Of a DNA stretch of 64,000 nucleotides, positions 1 to 11,879 are shown in pieces. Where the stretch lies: positions 23,086,501 through 23,150,500 of the forward strand of contig CM072863.1 in assembly GCA_036937835.1 (NCBI GenBank), read 5' to 3'. The stretch's first letter is position 1. Each line of letters begins with the position of its first letter. A program made the translations under genes and the position numbers. The notes under the pieces are model-generated. The model was not told the DNA's origin, did no database searches, and saw only the letters and a program-made list of their open reading frames with translations. The stretch is from Pampus argenteus. Lineage: Eukaryota > Chordata > Actinopteri > Scombriformes > Stromateidae.

Positions 1-3000
1 TAAGGTAAGAGGCGTTGTTGTGGGGACACCAGGGAACGCTTTTTGACAGTCTGTAGCCAAGTAGAGGGACGGCTCCCATGTCCTGCCGTTATCCAGTGTC
101 CTCTCTATAACCAAGGCACTGGGACGAGGACCCTGCAGGGAAAAGCAGATCAATAAATAAGTTACGTTTGAGATCTAACTAACACCAGAACTGTTTCAAA
201 GCTAAATGATGGAATATGCATTTATAAATAAATGCATTTGTGCATGCAAATCCCCCATATCTGTTTGCAATAGCATTACTGATTTACATCTTTCATTTCT
301 ACCTCTACTATTTTGTGTGTTTGCGATATATTAACAAATTTAAACCTACACGTGTCTTCGCACTATGTTTAAAAGATGATAGTAATAGGAGTATTCATGG
401 TGGTCATGTGGTCCAGCAGTAATTGTAGGGCAGATCATACCTTGAAGCTCAGCACGAGGTTGTCAAGCTGGAACAGACTGTTGAGGTCCAACTGGAGAGT
501 GACTTGATTCACCTCTACGGGACAAACAAACAGAACAGCATTTTTTAATCAAGTACACTACACAGTAACTATAAAATACTTAACGGTTTTGTTTTTTACA
601 TTTTAATATATTCAATACATTTAATATTTAACATAAATACTCAATAAAGGGACTTTTTATTGCACCGTTGTCTCCCTCATTTCTTGTCATCTCTCTGTTG
701 TCTATAATAAAGATGTGAAAAAGTGTTTCTCTATTTTTTTTTCTTTGCCCACCTTTCCTGGACTGCCACCATCTGTCGGGTCCAGCAGTAGACAACACAT
801 TCTGGACAGTGTGGGCCAGCTGACTGTTTGGGTCTCTGGAGTCACATGGACAGCACTTCATTTTCCTCTGAGAGAAAAATCAGAACAAAATCAGTAACAG
901 TGGACTTTCCTGAAGAGTTACACTTTAATATTGCATGCAGATATATATATATATATGCATATACGTTTCAATGAGTGTGTCTGCAAAGTTTTGGTCTAGG
1001 GCAAAAACTGACCCATGGGCCTATGACCAACTATTAAATGTGTCTCTGTCGCTGTGCCATGACAAGTAGATAAGCTGTGTCACTGAGCAGGTCACGCATT
1101 GCCACAGAGGCAGAAGATCAATATGGAAACCCTGCTGGCAGTTCTAGTTTTATATTGTTGTTAAAAATGTTTTGATTGATTGAGTTGGTCAACAAGTGTC
1201 CGAGTAAAACACAAGAATCGTGCTTTAATTCGGCCGTGTTTTGCATAAATTTGATTTTGTGACAGCAGAGGAACTTGACTTGCTCACAGGAAGAAACAAA
1301 ATCGTGAATTACTACATTCATTAATACAAACAGTCTCCACCCTCAAAACCTTTGCACCAGTACAATTCCAGTCAATAATTAATCTAATACAGTTTTAAAG
1401 GAATAGTTTATAAGCAATAAGCTGTTTTTCCACCTCTGATGAGCTACGTGCTGATTATGAGGACACACACTCTGTCTGTGAATAGCACTTGGCCAAGTGC
1501 TCACATCAGTGACAGCTGCGGCACGGCTTTCACCCGCCAAGTCAACATTTAGTAGCTCTCAATCTGGCACTCAGAGCATGCAGGCTCATTGTTACAACAT
1601 ACAATGTTCATCCAGCTACATGTATCAACTCTAAAAATCTCATTCCTAAAGCACATTAACTGGCATGCTGGACATGGCTGACATTGTAAAGGAAAACTGG
1701 TCAAAGTGATGTCCAGCATCTGTGTGCAGTGACAGCATCATTGTCCACTATTAGCAACAATGGCAGAGAAAGTCCTTAGACTGCTTCTGGACTAACAACT
1801 GGTTCAGTACAGTGACTTTAATTCAAAGCAAGAGACCATGCTGGCACTTCTTCACACTGCGGTATAAAGCCAGGGCAGCACTTTTCTGATGCTGTATTAA
1901 ACCCTATGACAAAGCTTTGATTCAACACTATGTGCAAATGATTACACAGTACTGAGTACTTGTTCTATTAATGCCTTCAAAATACAATAACAATATGCAA
2001 AGCTGTCATTAATGAAATAGCATTCTCATAGCCTGAAGGCTAATTTCTGCTACGGTTTCTCTTACTTATCAGTAGTCGATTCTGAGTGACAACACAAAAT
2101 TTACATTGTAGTAAGTAGTGCTCAAAAATATGATTAACTATATTTAATCTGTTAATCTGTCTCAGGTGGCTGCAGTGGAAGTGGGGAAATTCACACGTGC
2201 ACTTGAAAATGACACAGCAAATTAGCTGAGTCGGTTAATCTCTGCATCATGTGTTATTTTATGGATTTTCATGGATTATCCCCTAGACGCATGCACACAC
2301 AGCTGCATATATGTAAATAAGATGTTTGTGCTAAGTCAGGCTGTGTGTGTTTCCTTAATATATTGACCATGTGTATAAGCCAATGGCTATACATTGTAAC
2401 TCAAGTTATATAAATGTGAAGCAGGAAGCTGCAAATAATCTTTTTACAAAATTTCCCATGAATAGAAAAGATGTTTTTTTTCCAGAGTAGTCATTATTTA
2501 CACATTTTAATGGAAATACACTACAATTTATGATTTGTCCACTTATTAAGAGTAGCAGGCTTTTATAGATCCCCCATGCTTACGTACAGGCTACGTGACA
2601 CAACACTGTCAAGCACAGGCTGCTGTTCATGCAGAAGCTGCTGGTGGAAAATGTGAACACAAAAATGGGCCAGTTCCTTTCAGTGCTCTGGGAATATAAT
2701 ATTCAACACCAATATCAGACTCATCATGGTGAAAAATACAAGGTTAAAACAACTGGGAACAGTCAGTACTCTAATCCCTGTAATATGCTGATTCAGAGGT
2801 TTTTCAACCCTGAAAACAGTTCTCTGAAAAAAACAATCAATACTGACTGTGGTCATATTTAAAGATATTCATCAAATATTATCAATCAGCAGCTTCAATA
2901 CAGAATTTATATCAGACTTCCATCTGAAATTAATGTTGGTGGAGCCTTATTGCTCATGCACTGTCAAAACCTTTGATTTATAAATGGTTTGTGAGACAGG

Positions 3001-6000
3001 AGAAAACTTAACCTCCTTCCTCAACAGCTTCCACTTTAGTTGGTGTGAAGTGGCGATGATGCCAGCACACACACCACTACCACAGGAGTGGACATGTATG
3101 GAAAATTAAAAGTAGTTCGAATCATAAAGAAGTAAAATACAATATATTGTTGTTGAGTTCCAAAATACATGTGACATGTGATTTTGTGCTAAATGAGTTT
3201 AGCGCCTCCGATTTTTAAAAACATATCTCTGAATGATCTCTTCACCAAAACAGGATCTAACACATGTCAGCCAGATAAATCCCAGCAGATAAACTCTGAC
3301 ACCTAAAAATAGCACTTTAACAGACTCCTGAACTAATGCCAGCTTTACAATATTAATAACAACATTAATCCTTGTAGGCGCACCATTGAATAATAACCTC
3401 ACAAGCTCATGTCAACTTCAATGCTTTCAAGTTGTTGTTTTTTTTTCTCATTGCAAAACAATGAATCTTATCTAATCTCAGGTGATAAAGCTATAACTCT
3501 CCTGCCAGGCTCAGGTGTGTCCGTGTCATTTTTACCATGTCTTAATCTTGTAAAGCATAGCTTTGTGTATATAGGTGAAAAGTGATTCAACGTGGAGGCT
3601 TTGGCCCAATGGTTGGTGGCTTTTGGCACCGCAGTGTGTCATCCAAACACACACTGTTTGCATTTAGTCACTGCCAGCAGTCTGTTGCATTAACTCAACA
3701 TGTATTAATTCTAAGTAGGGTATAAAGTCTACAGCGAGACATCATGACAAAATCAACTCATAATATATATTTAATCATTTAAGGATGTCAAATCTATCAA
3801 ACCCTTAAATCTAGCTCTACTGCAGCCGTGACAAGTTCCAGAAAAATCAGAACTTCTGAAATCCATCCAGCCTTACAAAATCACAGCTTTTCCAGGATAT
3901 GTGGACACACTGTTGGCTCACTGTTTTCATACTCAATTATTGCAACATTACTATCAAAATGACCTTTTAATACTATCTACATTACTATCAAAATATGTAA
4001 GGACATGGTAACACTACCTAGATCACAGTACCATTCATTTATAGAATAGAAATAGAATAGAATGTGATAATTGCAGCAGTCCCAACAAGATCTGACTAGT
4101 TTTACTGTGATGACTGAGGTCGTCATAGAGATTATGTGTGTCAGCGGATACAGCTGAGTGTTCCAGCCCCTCCCTGTCTGGACTAGGTGTGGCTCATGCA
4201 GGTAAAAAAAATAAATAAGGGGAAAGCGTTGATCAATTAGAGAGAGGGAGAATGAGTTCTGACACAGCGATAGCTTCCCTCAGGCAGATTCAACACGCGT
4301 GCATGCACTGTAACATCATCCTATCTGTTTTACAGTGATCACAGCTTTAACCACTGGAATACTTTTCTGAAGGAACATTAAAACATTAATTTCACATTAA
4401 ATCTAACACGTGAACTACTGAACTGTAATTCATGTACTGATACTTTGCTTGTTTCCAGTTTGGACATTTCAAGGGGAAACATTGTATTTTTTTACTCCAT
4501 TACTTTTATGTGAAGGCTGGGTTTTCCTTGAAAAAGAAAATTCACTATGGGTTCAGTCCAGCTCCTGAACGTTGCTGTTGCACCTTCACTTGTTTCAGTG
4601 GATTCTTTTTAATTAAAAAATCAACTTTCAAAAAGTTGATCCGTATTGCACACAAATGATTTGATCTCACACCAGAAGCACTTCTCTCACGACGTTGCGA
4701 TTACAGATGCTCTGTGCGTGTCCTCTGCTCTGGATGGTAAAAGTCTTATTTCAAAATCAACCTTAAATCCAGTAATGAGATTTGGTTTGTGCTGAGCCAG
4801 CAGACTGGATTTGCACAATGCTTACATGGCCAAAGAAGCAGTCAAAGAGTTGCAACATGATGCTCTGGCACTGAAATCAGACTGTTTCACAAACAGACAG
4901 CGATCTGTCCAACTAAAACCACCACAGCCTCCGTCCTGCATGGCTGTTCATCATGACCTCTGCACTGCCTGCCTCCTGACAGCACAAGCTGCACGTAGGC
5001 ACCCATTCGTGGTGTGGATGAACACAGCTGGCTCAGACAGTGACTATGTGTCTGCTTGGGTTTGACTGATATGGATTATGTGGCCATTATCAATTTACAT
5101 TTTAGAGTTAAAGCTGATGCTTAGCTTGGCTTCAGAAATGTATTTTTCTTCTTTTTAAATAGAGCAGCACCTCCAACCACCTTTCATTTATAGAGCAGTT
5201 CCCCTTGATTAAACATTGATACTAATACAAATGGATGAAGAACTGGCTGATTGGCAGGAGAGAATCTGATTCAAGGGGGTTTAGAAAGGATATGGTTTTT
5301 TTATCATTAAGTTTATATAGTTTAGTATTGACTGTAACAGAGGTGAATGACTGCGCTCCTACCTGATGGTATGGGGTGCAGAAGACCTCGGAGCTGGTGA
5401 GGCCACAGGTGGAGGAGGCTCGGAGCTGGTGAGCCCTGCCCAGCAGCAGGTCATTGCTGTGAGGGTAACAAGCCCCTTGAGAGCAGTCAGTCCGGGCCTG
5501 TGATACTGCAGCTACAGCTGTCAGGAGGAGGAAGGCAGAAACAGGAACTGAAACATTACCATCAGTCATCAGTTACATTAGTATCCCAATTCATAATCAA
5601 TACAGACATTCATCATGACAAGCAGGCAGAGGCCCGAACACGAGGAAGGAAAGACAGACCCTATAAAGATGATTCAAATCTAACATTGTCTACTTGTTTA
5701 AAATAAACTATTTTTTATAGATGTAGCTGCATTATTATGCTCATCTAATTGAATGTTATGAAACTTTTACCATCTCAAAAAAACTTTACTTAAACAACAC
5801 CGCAAACAATTTTGTATGTTGTATGTTCAACTATTGCTTAGTTGATACTAAATGGATAATAGGATGTACCAACAGCACAGTCAAAATGATCCCAGAGAGC
5901 CGCAGTATCCTAATCTGTGCATTCTTATAGATTATATGTCGTTTGATATAAGATGTTAACAAATATCTTAATGCAAAAACCTTAGTATTTTCCCTTAAGT

Positions 6001-6109
6001 TATGTTCTTGTCAGGATAGACAGAGGATACTTTAAACAAAATAAAATAATATCAAAGCAAAGGCAAAAGAGAATGAAATCTTACCAGCTAGAAGTAAAAG
6101 TATTCTCAT
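1..6109 (-). CDS. lamb3: Laminin subunit beta-3, 5' part (five exons, runs off the window start)
   Basis: This gene encodes the beta chain of laminin-332, a secreted basement-membrane protein that anchors epithelia. Coding exons in transcript order are 6085-6109, 5363-5517, 753-867, 441-514 and 1-132 (open at the window edge). The first exon encodes MRILLLLA, the start of a signal peptide completed by AAVAAVSQA in exon 2. The mature protein opens with CSQGACYP and LLLGRAHQLRASSTCGLT, then MKCCPCDSRDP, RWWQSRKEVNQVTLQLDLN and ALVIERTLDNGRTWEPSLY. This is the laminin N-terminal (LN) domain, and the wording fits beta-3 better than beta-1 or beta-2. Splice phases join without a break (1, 0, 1, 0). 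The neighbour g0s2 is divergent, as in mammals. The assignment is from recalled family sequence, not a search. Confidence 0.93.
868..5362 (-). other. lamb3 intron 2, no gene seen
   Basis: This 4.5-kb intron holds only short unsupported ORFs, AT-rich sequence and a short TA run near 941-957. I found no RNA gene, repeat family member or coding exon inside it. Confidence 0.6.
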
Positions 6110-6272
6110 GCTGTGTTCCTCCAATAAAAAAAGAACAGATAAGAACGGAACAGATAAGAAAAGCAAAAAATATCAGAAAATAGAAACACAAATAAAGCCA
6201 CTTGATTATATTTCTCTCAGTCTCAGTCTTGGCATTCGGTGCTGTTAAAGTGTGTGTTGTTACCTGGCTGCT

Positions 6273-6280
6273 GTTTTATA
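6273..6280 (-). promoter_or_regulatory. lamb3: TATA box of lamb3
   Basis: On the minus strand this reads TATAAAAC, about 165 bases before the lamb3 start codon. Transcription would be expected to start near 6245-6250, leaving a 5' leader of roughly 140 bases. The leader contains no obvious ATG-rich stretch. The position is inferred from the motif alone. Confidence 0.5.
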
Positions 6281-9200
6281 AACACCTGGATGCTATGATA
6301 CAGTGTGTGTCAGAGTCACACCCTTCACCGCCACTCCCTTCACTCCATGAATCAACACGTACACACACACAGACGTAGACACACACTCAACACCAAGACA
6401 CCTGGGGATCACAAACAAAGATAAAATTTTATCTATGTAGTTGTAGAAATAAGTAAAAAAAGAAAAGCGTGCACGTTGTTTAGATTGGTATACTTGTTAG
6501 CATGCTAGCTAAAAAACATTTTATAAAGACATTCAGGGTCCCCAAGAATAAATCCTAATAACTTGATTATAGCATCATTATCAGGTCCTAATAGAGTTTT
6601 TCTCCCCCAAATACTTTGGTTTATACGACCTGCAGAACTAATGACATCTAAGTGGTCAATGTTAGCATGCTAAGAGTCTAAATTAAGATGGTGAATGGAC
6701 ACAAACGCCAGCTACACGTCAACGTAGCATTTAGCATAATAATGTTAGCGTTTAGCATAAAATGCTGCTTTGGCTAAGTACAGCCCCAACGAGAGGCTAG
6801 CACATCCGTTTCAAAACAAAATGCTAAATACAATTTCAACAATATCGATAATAAAAATAAAATAATTTGAGATTGTGGCCGTACCACGATACCTTGGCAT
6901 GGTGTAAACATAATTTGACTATTCAATGATAGCCAAAAGGTTATGCCATGTGTAAAGATGTGTTGTATTTATAAATAATTATGTTATATATGTAACAACT
7001 TATAAACACAAAAACTCAATTGAAACTTAATTGAAGCTAAGCTAACATATAAAACTCAACAAATAAAGCTTGAAACAATGTCAGAAACGGTGGGAAAAAA
7101 TAGCAGTAAGTTGATTATTTAACATAAAGTGTCTGTAAAATCTGAAACCTAGATTTCACCAGTTAACTTGTCAAAATAAAGTGCGCAGAATTCAGAAATA
7201 CAACATGCAGACCAAAAAAATTGCTCAATTATAGAGAGTGGGGCTTGTCTGATGATGCTACGCACAACGGATATGGGGGAAAGAATGATAAACTGTGACA
7301 TCAACAGGCAAACATGTTGTATTGTTCGTTAGAATGGCAAAGTACATTCAGTTCTTGTGTACTAACTGTCAATAATGTCAATATTAATTCACAAAATACA
7401 TCTACTAGTATCAACAGTACTACAGAAGTGGACACAGTGTATGTTTGGCTAAATCACAGGTTTGACAACATTATACATTTATTTTGCCATTTGACATATT
7501 GGAGAAGTATACATCTGTCATGATTCCCTTATTGATTTATTCTCAAAATGTATTATGTAACACTAGTTAAAACCAAACTTTTCCATTCAGAAAGGAACAC
7601 AGTTCTGTTGGGTGAAACACCGGCACACACACACACACAATCCGTGCCCTGTAGGCAGTGTTTAAGGTCTGCCAGGCTGTGAGTCCTGCTGATCAGCACC
7701 TGTGTGTGTGTGTATAGAAGGAGCAGCCTGAGGGCAAGCTGATTCTCTGCAGACACACTTACTACATCCAAATACAAGGTGTGTCTTCTGACTCACCACA
7801 GACACACACACGCACACTCAAACCAAACCCAAACCACCACATGTCATAACCTTAACATCACCCTAAACTTTCCTTAACTTTAAAACAAGTCTTCACCCTT
7901 TAAGCAATGATGTATATGAAGACGTCTTGCTTTTTGTCCCCAAAAGACAAAAAGCTCCCCACTATATGGGGGAATATCATAACCACACACACACTTACAC
8001 ACACACACACACACGGGCGACTGTGCACATACAACTTCAGGCAAGTACTGTCATGTCTTCAAACGCTGTGGATAGAAGCTCTGATTCACTAGCTAGTAAC
8101 AGCCTGGTGTTTCCTCTCTGTCAACAATAGCACTCAGTTACTTTTATTGCAGTTGTTGGTATCATAAGGAGGTAAATACCACCAAAGAGTAGATAAGCAA
8201 GAAACACCTCAGGTACAAGGAAACATAAACTAGTCAGCACCTTTTTAATGGACCTATGTGTGCTTCAATATTTCTGCACCGAATACTCTTAATGTAAATA
8301 TCAGATACAGATTAACAAAGATATGGGTTGCAAAGTAATGATATGAATTTTATTATAAAATAAAGGCTTATAGGTAACATCCGTGTGTGCTGTCACGTTG
8401 TTTAGGCTCCTACAGTCGCACAAATATAGCTGGGGTACCTTAAACTGCATTACAACAGGTTGATATTGAACACAGGACATTGACTGCAACAATATATACA
8501 ACTTTAAACATTTCCTTCTGATCTTCTGATAACCTTGAGGACAGAGGTGCTGGGTGTCTGTAGAGTTTATGGTGGGCTTATAAATGGTGAGACTGTAGGA
8601 GTTTATGTGTGAATGGCTCCACAGGGCAAAGTCAGCCCAGTTCATGGCAGCTAGGGTCAAGCTAATTACATTCATACAGTGTAAACTGTTGTGTCGTGTG
8701 TGCGCGTGTGCGCGTGTGTGTGCGTGTGTGTGTGTGAGAGAGTGTGCGTGCGTGCGTGTGTGTGTGTGCGCGCGTGTGTGTGTACCAATACGTGAGCTTT
8801 CCAGCAGCACACACTAAAACTATGTGAACACCCTGACAAAGGCTCTTTTTGTATGCAAACCAGTCGTGAGCAGTGTAGCAGACTGCAGACTCATGTGCTA
8901 AATGTCAGCCAACGACTGAAGGTCGTACCTCTAAAGCTGCTTTCACATTATAAGATTAATATTAGAAGACATACACATGCTTTCACACTACTTATTGACC
9001 TAGTTGCACTGCCATACAAGCACATGGATACAGTTTTGAGGCTGATATCAATATCAATATTTGATAGTAAAAGAATAGATCTGATAAAGAGATTCCAACC
9101 AATAATTGTAAAAGTTTTAGTGTAGTGAAAGAAAACATTTAATTCATATAATGCAGAGTTCTGGTTTGCAAGAACACCCAATGAAATATAATCAGTTAGG

Positions 9201-10707
9201 AAGGTGAGTATAACTTTTGAATACATTAATATTTGTCTTGCATATGATACAACACTATGCCCTAGTCAAAGAATACAGTAAATGTCTCCTCTCAAGAAAA
9301 CGATGCAGATAATTGTTGTGGAGGAAGTGATGAGAAGTGTTTGGGTTCCTTTCCTCTGCTTTGTTTCATTTCTCACTGATAAAGCTGAGTCACGTTACAA
9401 CATGTCATCTTTTGTCTCATACGGTACGGATGTGACATCATCACGCATGCATGATGTCTGAACCTGATACTGAAAACAACTAAACACTAAAACAAAAAGA
9501 AACAAACTTTTTTTTGGTGGTTCCAGTAAATACTCCCAGTGAGGCATCACACATGAAAACAGGACTCTGAAATACCCACGCTTACATTTCTTGATATTAG
9601 TTATGCTTAAATAGGCCTGTTATGGATCCCAACAGTGTTATGAACAGAAGCAATTTGATTGGTCCACTTAGCAAGAAGGCTAGATACAGACAAGATAAAA
9701 AGTATGATTTTTATGTACGTAAAGATGATTTTCAACCGTATGCTGTTTGAAAGCAGCTCCGTCTCACTTTTGAATCTTCTTTCCTAATTGTCAGACTGGC
9801 ACACAAAGAGAATTTAGGGGACAGTGTTTCTCCGATGCCAGAAAATGATGTGATTCAGTTACCTCTGCACTTCCTTTGCAGTCTGGTGTGAGTCACCATC
9901 AGAAAGTGGTACGTGTGGTTGACTCTGTGCATTGTGCTGTCCACTCTGACCATAGTTCAACGGCAGCAGAAAAGCTGTAGGGTGACTTGGTTTACACAAC
10001 CTTTCCCCTGATTTGGTGACTGTTGGACTACATCACTAGATGGGAAACCTATGGTCACCTGTATGGCTTTTAGCCTTCTTTAAACATAACAACAAACAAC
10101 TGAGGAACATCACATGTCCATCTTGGTTTTCTTATTTTTTTGGTCTTTCGATATCATCTTGACCTTTAACTAAATTATTATTTTTTTAAATTTCCTGTTC
10201 TATGCTGTTATAGCTCTCTCTTGAAACACATGCAGTAAATAAAAGTCTGGATAAATATGATCCAGACTATATGGTTCTCTGAACGCTTCTCTGAGGCAGA
10301 AACAATGTCATTACTTGGACTAGAAGGTGTAATCTATGGATATAAACTGACCAGTATCAACACACACACACACAAAACACAAGCAAATGAAGAAAACATC
10401 TTCCTCATTTTGACACCACAATGTGCTGCACATTGTAACCTGATTGCATGTTTCTCATATTATTGGATGTATTGGCTCCATGTATACAATTATTATTATT
10501 AATATTATTTTAATGCAACATACAGTATATATTGTCCAAGTGGTGAAGACGTTTTCTACGTGGCTTCAGTGTGACAGTGGAACAATCCTTCACATAACCG
10601 GGTGAAAGTTTATGGTTCTGAGCCATTTGTTTTTTGTTTCCAGAGACTAGTCTCTATGTGTTATGAATATTCAGCAGCTGCCAGTGTGTGGGTGGAGCGA
10701 GTGGGGC
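6281..10707. other. Intergenic region shared by the divergent lamb3 and g0s2 promoters
   Basis: No coding exon is recognisable here. The stretch contains CA/TG microsatellites (around 7625, 7985, 8000 and 8690-8785) and AT-rich sequence. The longest ORFs in it read through the CA/TG repeats and look like artefacts of them. Confidence 0.6.
8690..8785. repeat. TG/CG-rich dinucleotide microsatellite
   Basis: About 95 bases of alternating TG with interspersed CG steps and one GAGAG interruption. Alternating purine-pyrimidine DNA of this kind can adopt Z-form. It lies in the lamb3-g0s2 intergenic region. Confidence 0.9.
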
Positions 10708-10714
10708 TATAAAT
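10708..10714 (+). promoter_or_regulatory. g0s2: TATA box of g0s2
   Basis: TATAAAT preceded by a GTGGGG stretch. Exon 1 would start about 25-30 bases downstream (near 10738) and ends at a consensus donor after 10824 (CACG followed by GTAAGT). The exon 2 acceptor is one of the AGs ending at 11189, 11195 or 11198. Confidence 0.75.
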
Positions 10715-11209
10715 GACCACAGCATCCAGTGAAGTGTGTTCTTGCCACAGACTGGAACTCGTGAGCACACTGAACCAATGACTAGAACAAACAACATCAA
10801 CATCAAACAACAAATTACATCACGGTAAGTTTTTACAATCTCCCTTCAAGACATCAACCAGTTTATGCAGTGAGTTTATTGCAGTGGAGGGTTATTATGC
10901 TGCTACTATATGAGTGTATTGTCAAATAGCCAGGAGCTACACAGAGACCACTCTATTGATCTCAAGATTTTGTTTAATGCATTGAAAATAGTTCTTTTAA
11001 AATGTGTCCCGGATTCAAGGTTGTAAGTTATATTTTGAAATTTATACATTTGATATAAATTTAAGTGGTTACTTTGTAATGCTGCATTGTTATGACTGCG
11101 TCTGGCATCTATATGACCTGGTTAAACGGCAGCAAAGAGATTTTTATTTGTAGGCCCAACTAAAACTTCCAACCCTCCTTGTATCTCAGCTGCAGCAGAA
11201 CCAGTGGAA

Positions 11210-11614
11210 ATGGAAAGCATACAGGAGTTCATCCCCTTCGCCAAAGAGATGCTGAGTCAGAAACCTAGCCGGGGTATGCTGAAGGTCTACCTGGTGGGAT
11301 CCCTGTTTGCCGTTCTGGGGACTGTCATCGGCCTGGTCGAGACTGTGTGTCACCCCTTCTCCTCTGGTGAGCCGATGGACGCAGAGATGTTGCTCATGAT
11401 GGCCCAGGAGGAGAGGACTGTTCAGATCAAGACCAACCACAGTGTCGGGGTGCAGGAAGAGAAGGTGGTGGTGGTGGTGGAGGAGGAAGAGGAGGAGAAG
11501 GAGGAGGAGGATGAGGAGGAGAAGAAGAAGCTGGCCACAACCCAGAGCATGACCCTGTCAAAGCCTGTTAGGCTCAGCCAAAGGAGCATGGCCAACCGAC
11601 TGCACGCTTCTTAA
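11210..11614 (+). CDS. g0s2: G0/G1 switch protein 2
   Basis: G0S2 is a small lipid-droplet and ER-associated inhibitor of adipose triglyceride lipase (ATGL/PNPLA2). The 134-residue ORF lies wholly in exon 2. It starts MESIQEFIPFAKEMLSQK, matching the vertebrate N-terminus. A hydrophobic segment follows at about residues 24-48 (MLKVYLVGSLFAVLGTVIGL then VETVC), which is the lipase-binding region, and the ORF ends NRLHAS, like the family's RQHAS end. I chose the ATG at 11210 because the codon two positions upstream is GTG. Fish-specific oddities are a run of five valines (86-90) and a Glu/Lys-rich tract (91-107) encoded by GTG and GAG/GAA repeats. The gene is divergent from lamb3, as in mammals. 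Confidence 0.95.
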   Translation: MESIQEFIPFAKEMLSQKPSRGMLKVYLVGSLFAVLGTVIGLVETVCHPFSSGEPMDAEMLLMMAQEERTVQIKTNHSVGVQEEKVVVVVEEEEEEKEEEDEEEKKKLATTQSMTLSKPVRLSQRSMANRLHAS

Positions 11615-11873
11615 AGCAGATCTAAAGCATTATTAATTGTAAAGGCTTCTCTTTTATGCCCTGTGCACATGCAAAAGACTTGCAGTGTACTTGGAAGAGT
11701 GAGACTATGGTAAATGCTGCTGTGTAGCACCACCTGCTGTCTAGTGGATGTATCTGACCTGCCACTCCACCCACATCCTACTGTGTTGAAAGAGAGGAGA
11801 GTTTGTTGTAAATAATATGCTATCTGCAAATAATGTAAATATACCACATATGCACCATATATTTTTATGTATC

Positions 11874-11879
11874 AATAAA
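11874..11879 (+). terminator. g0s2: g0s2 polyadenylation signal
   Basis: AATAAA lies about 260 bases after the g0s2 stop codon, followed by a T/G-rich stretch, giving a short 3' UTR of about 280 bases. Confidence 0.75.

Noticed and set aside
7907..8130. Two overlapping ORFs with His-Thr runs
   Set aside because: CA-repeat artefacts in the lamb3-g0s2 intergenic region.
8301..8810. 169-codon minus-strand open frame beginning in His-Thr repeats
   Set aside because: It is driven by the TG/CG microsatellite, with no recognisable domain, and the remainder is ordinary AT-rich sequence.
11204..11209. Two extra N-terminal codons for g0s2
   Set aside because: The upstream codon is GTG. The ATG at 11210 gives the conserved N-terminus and a strong initiation context.
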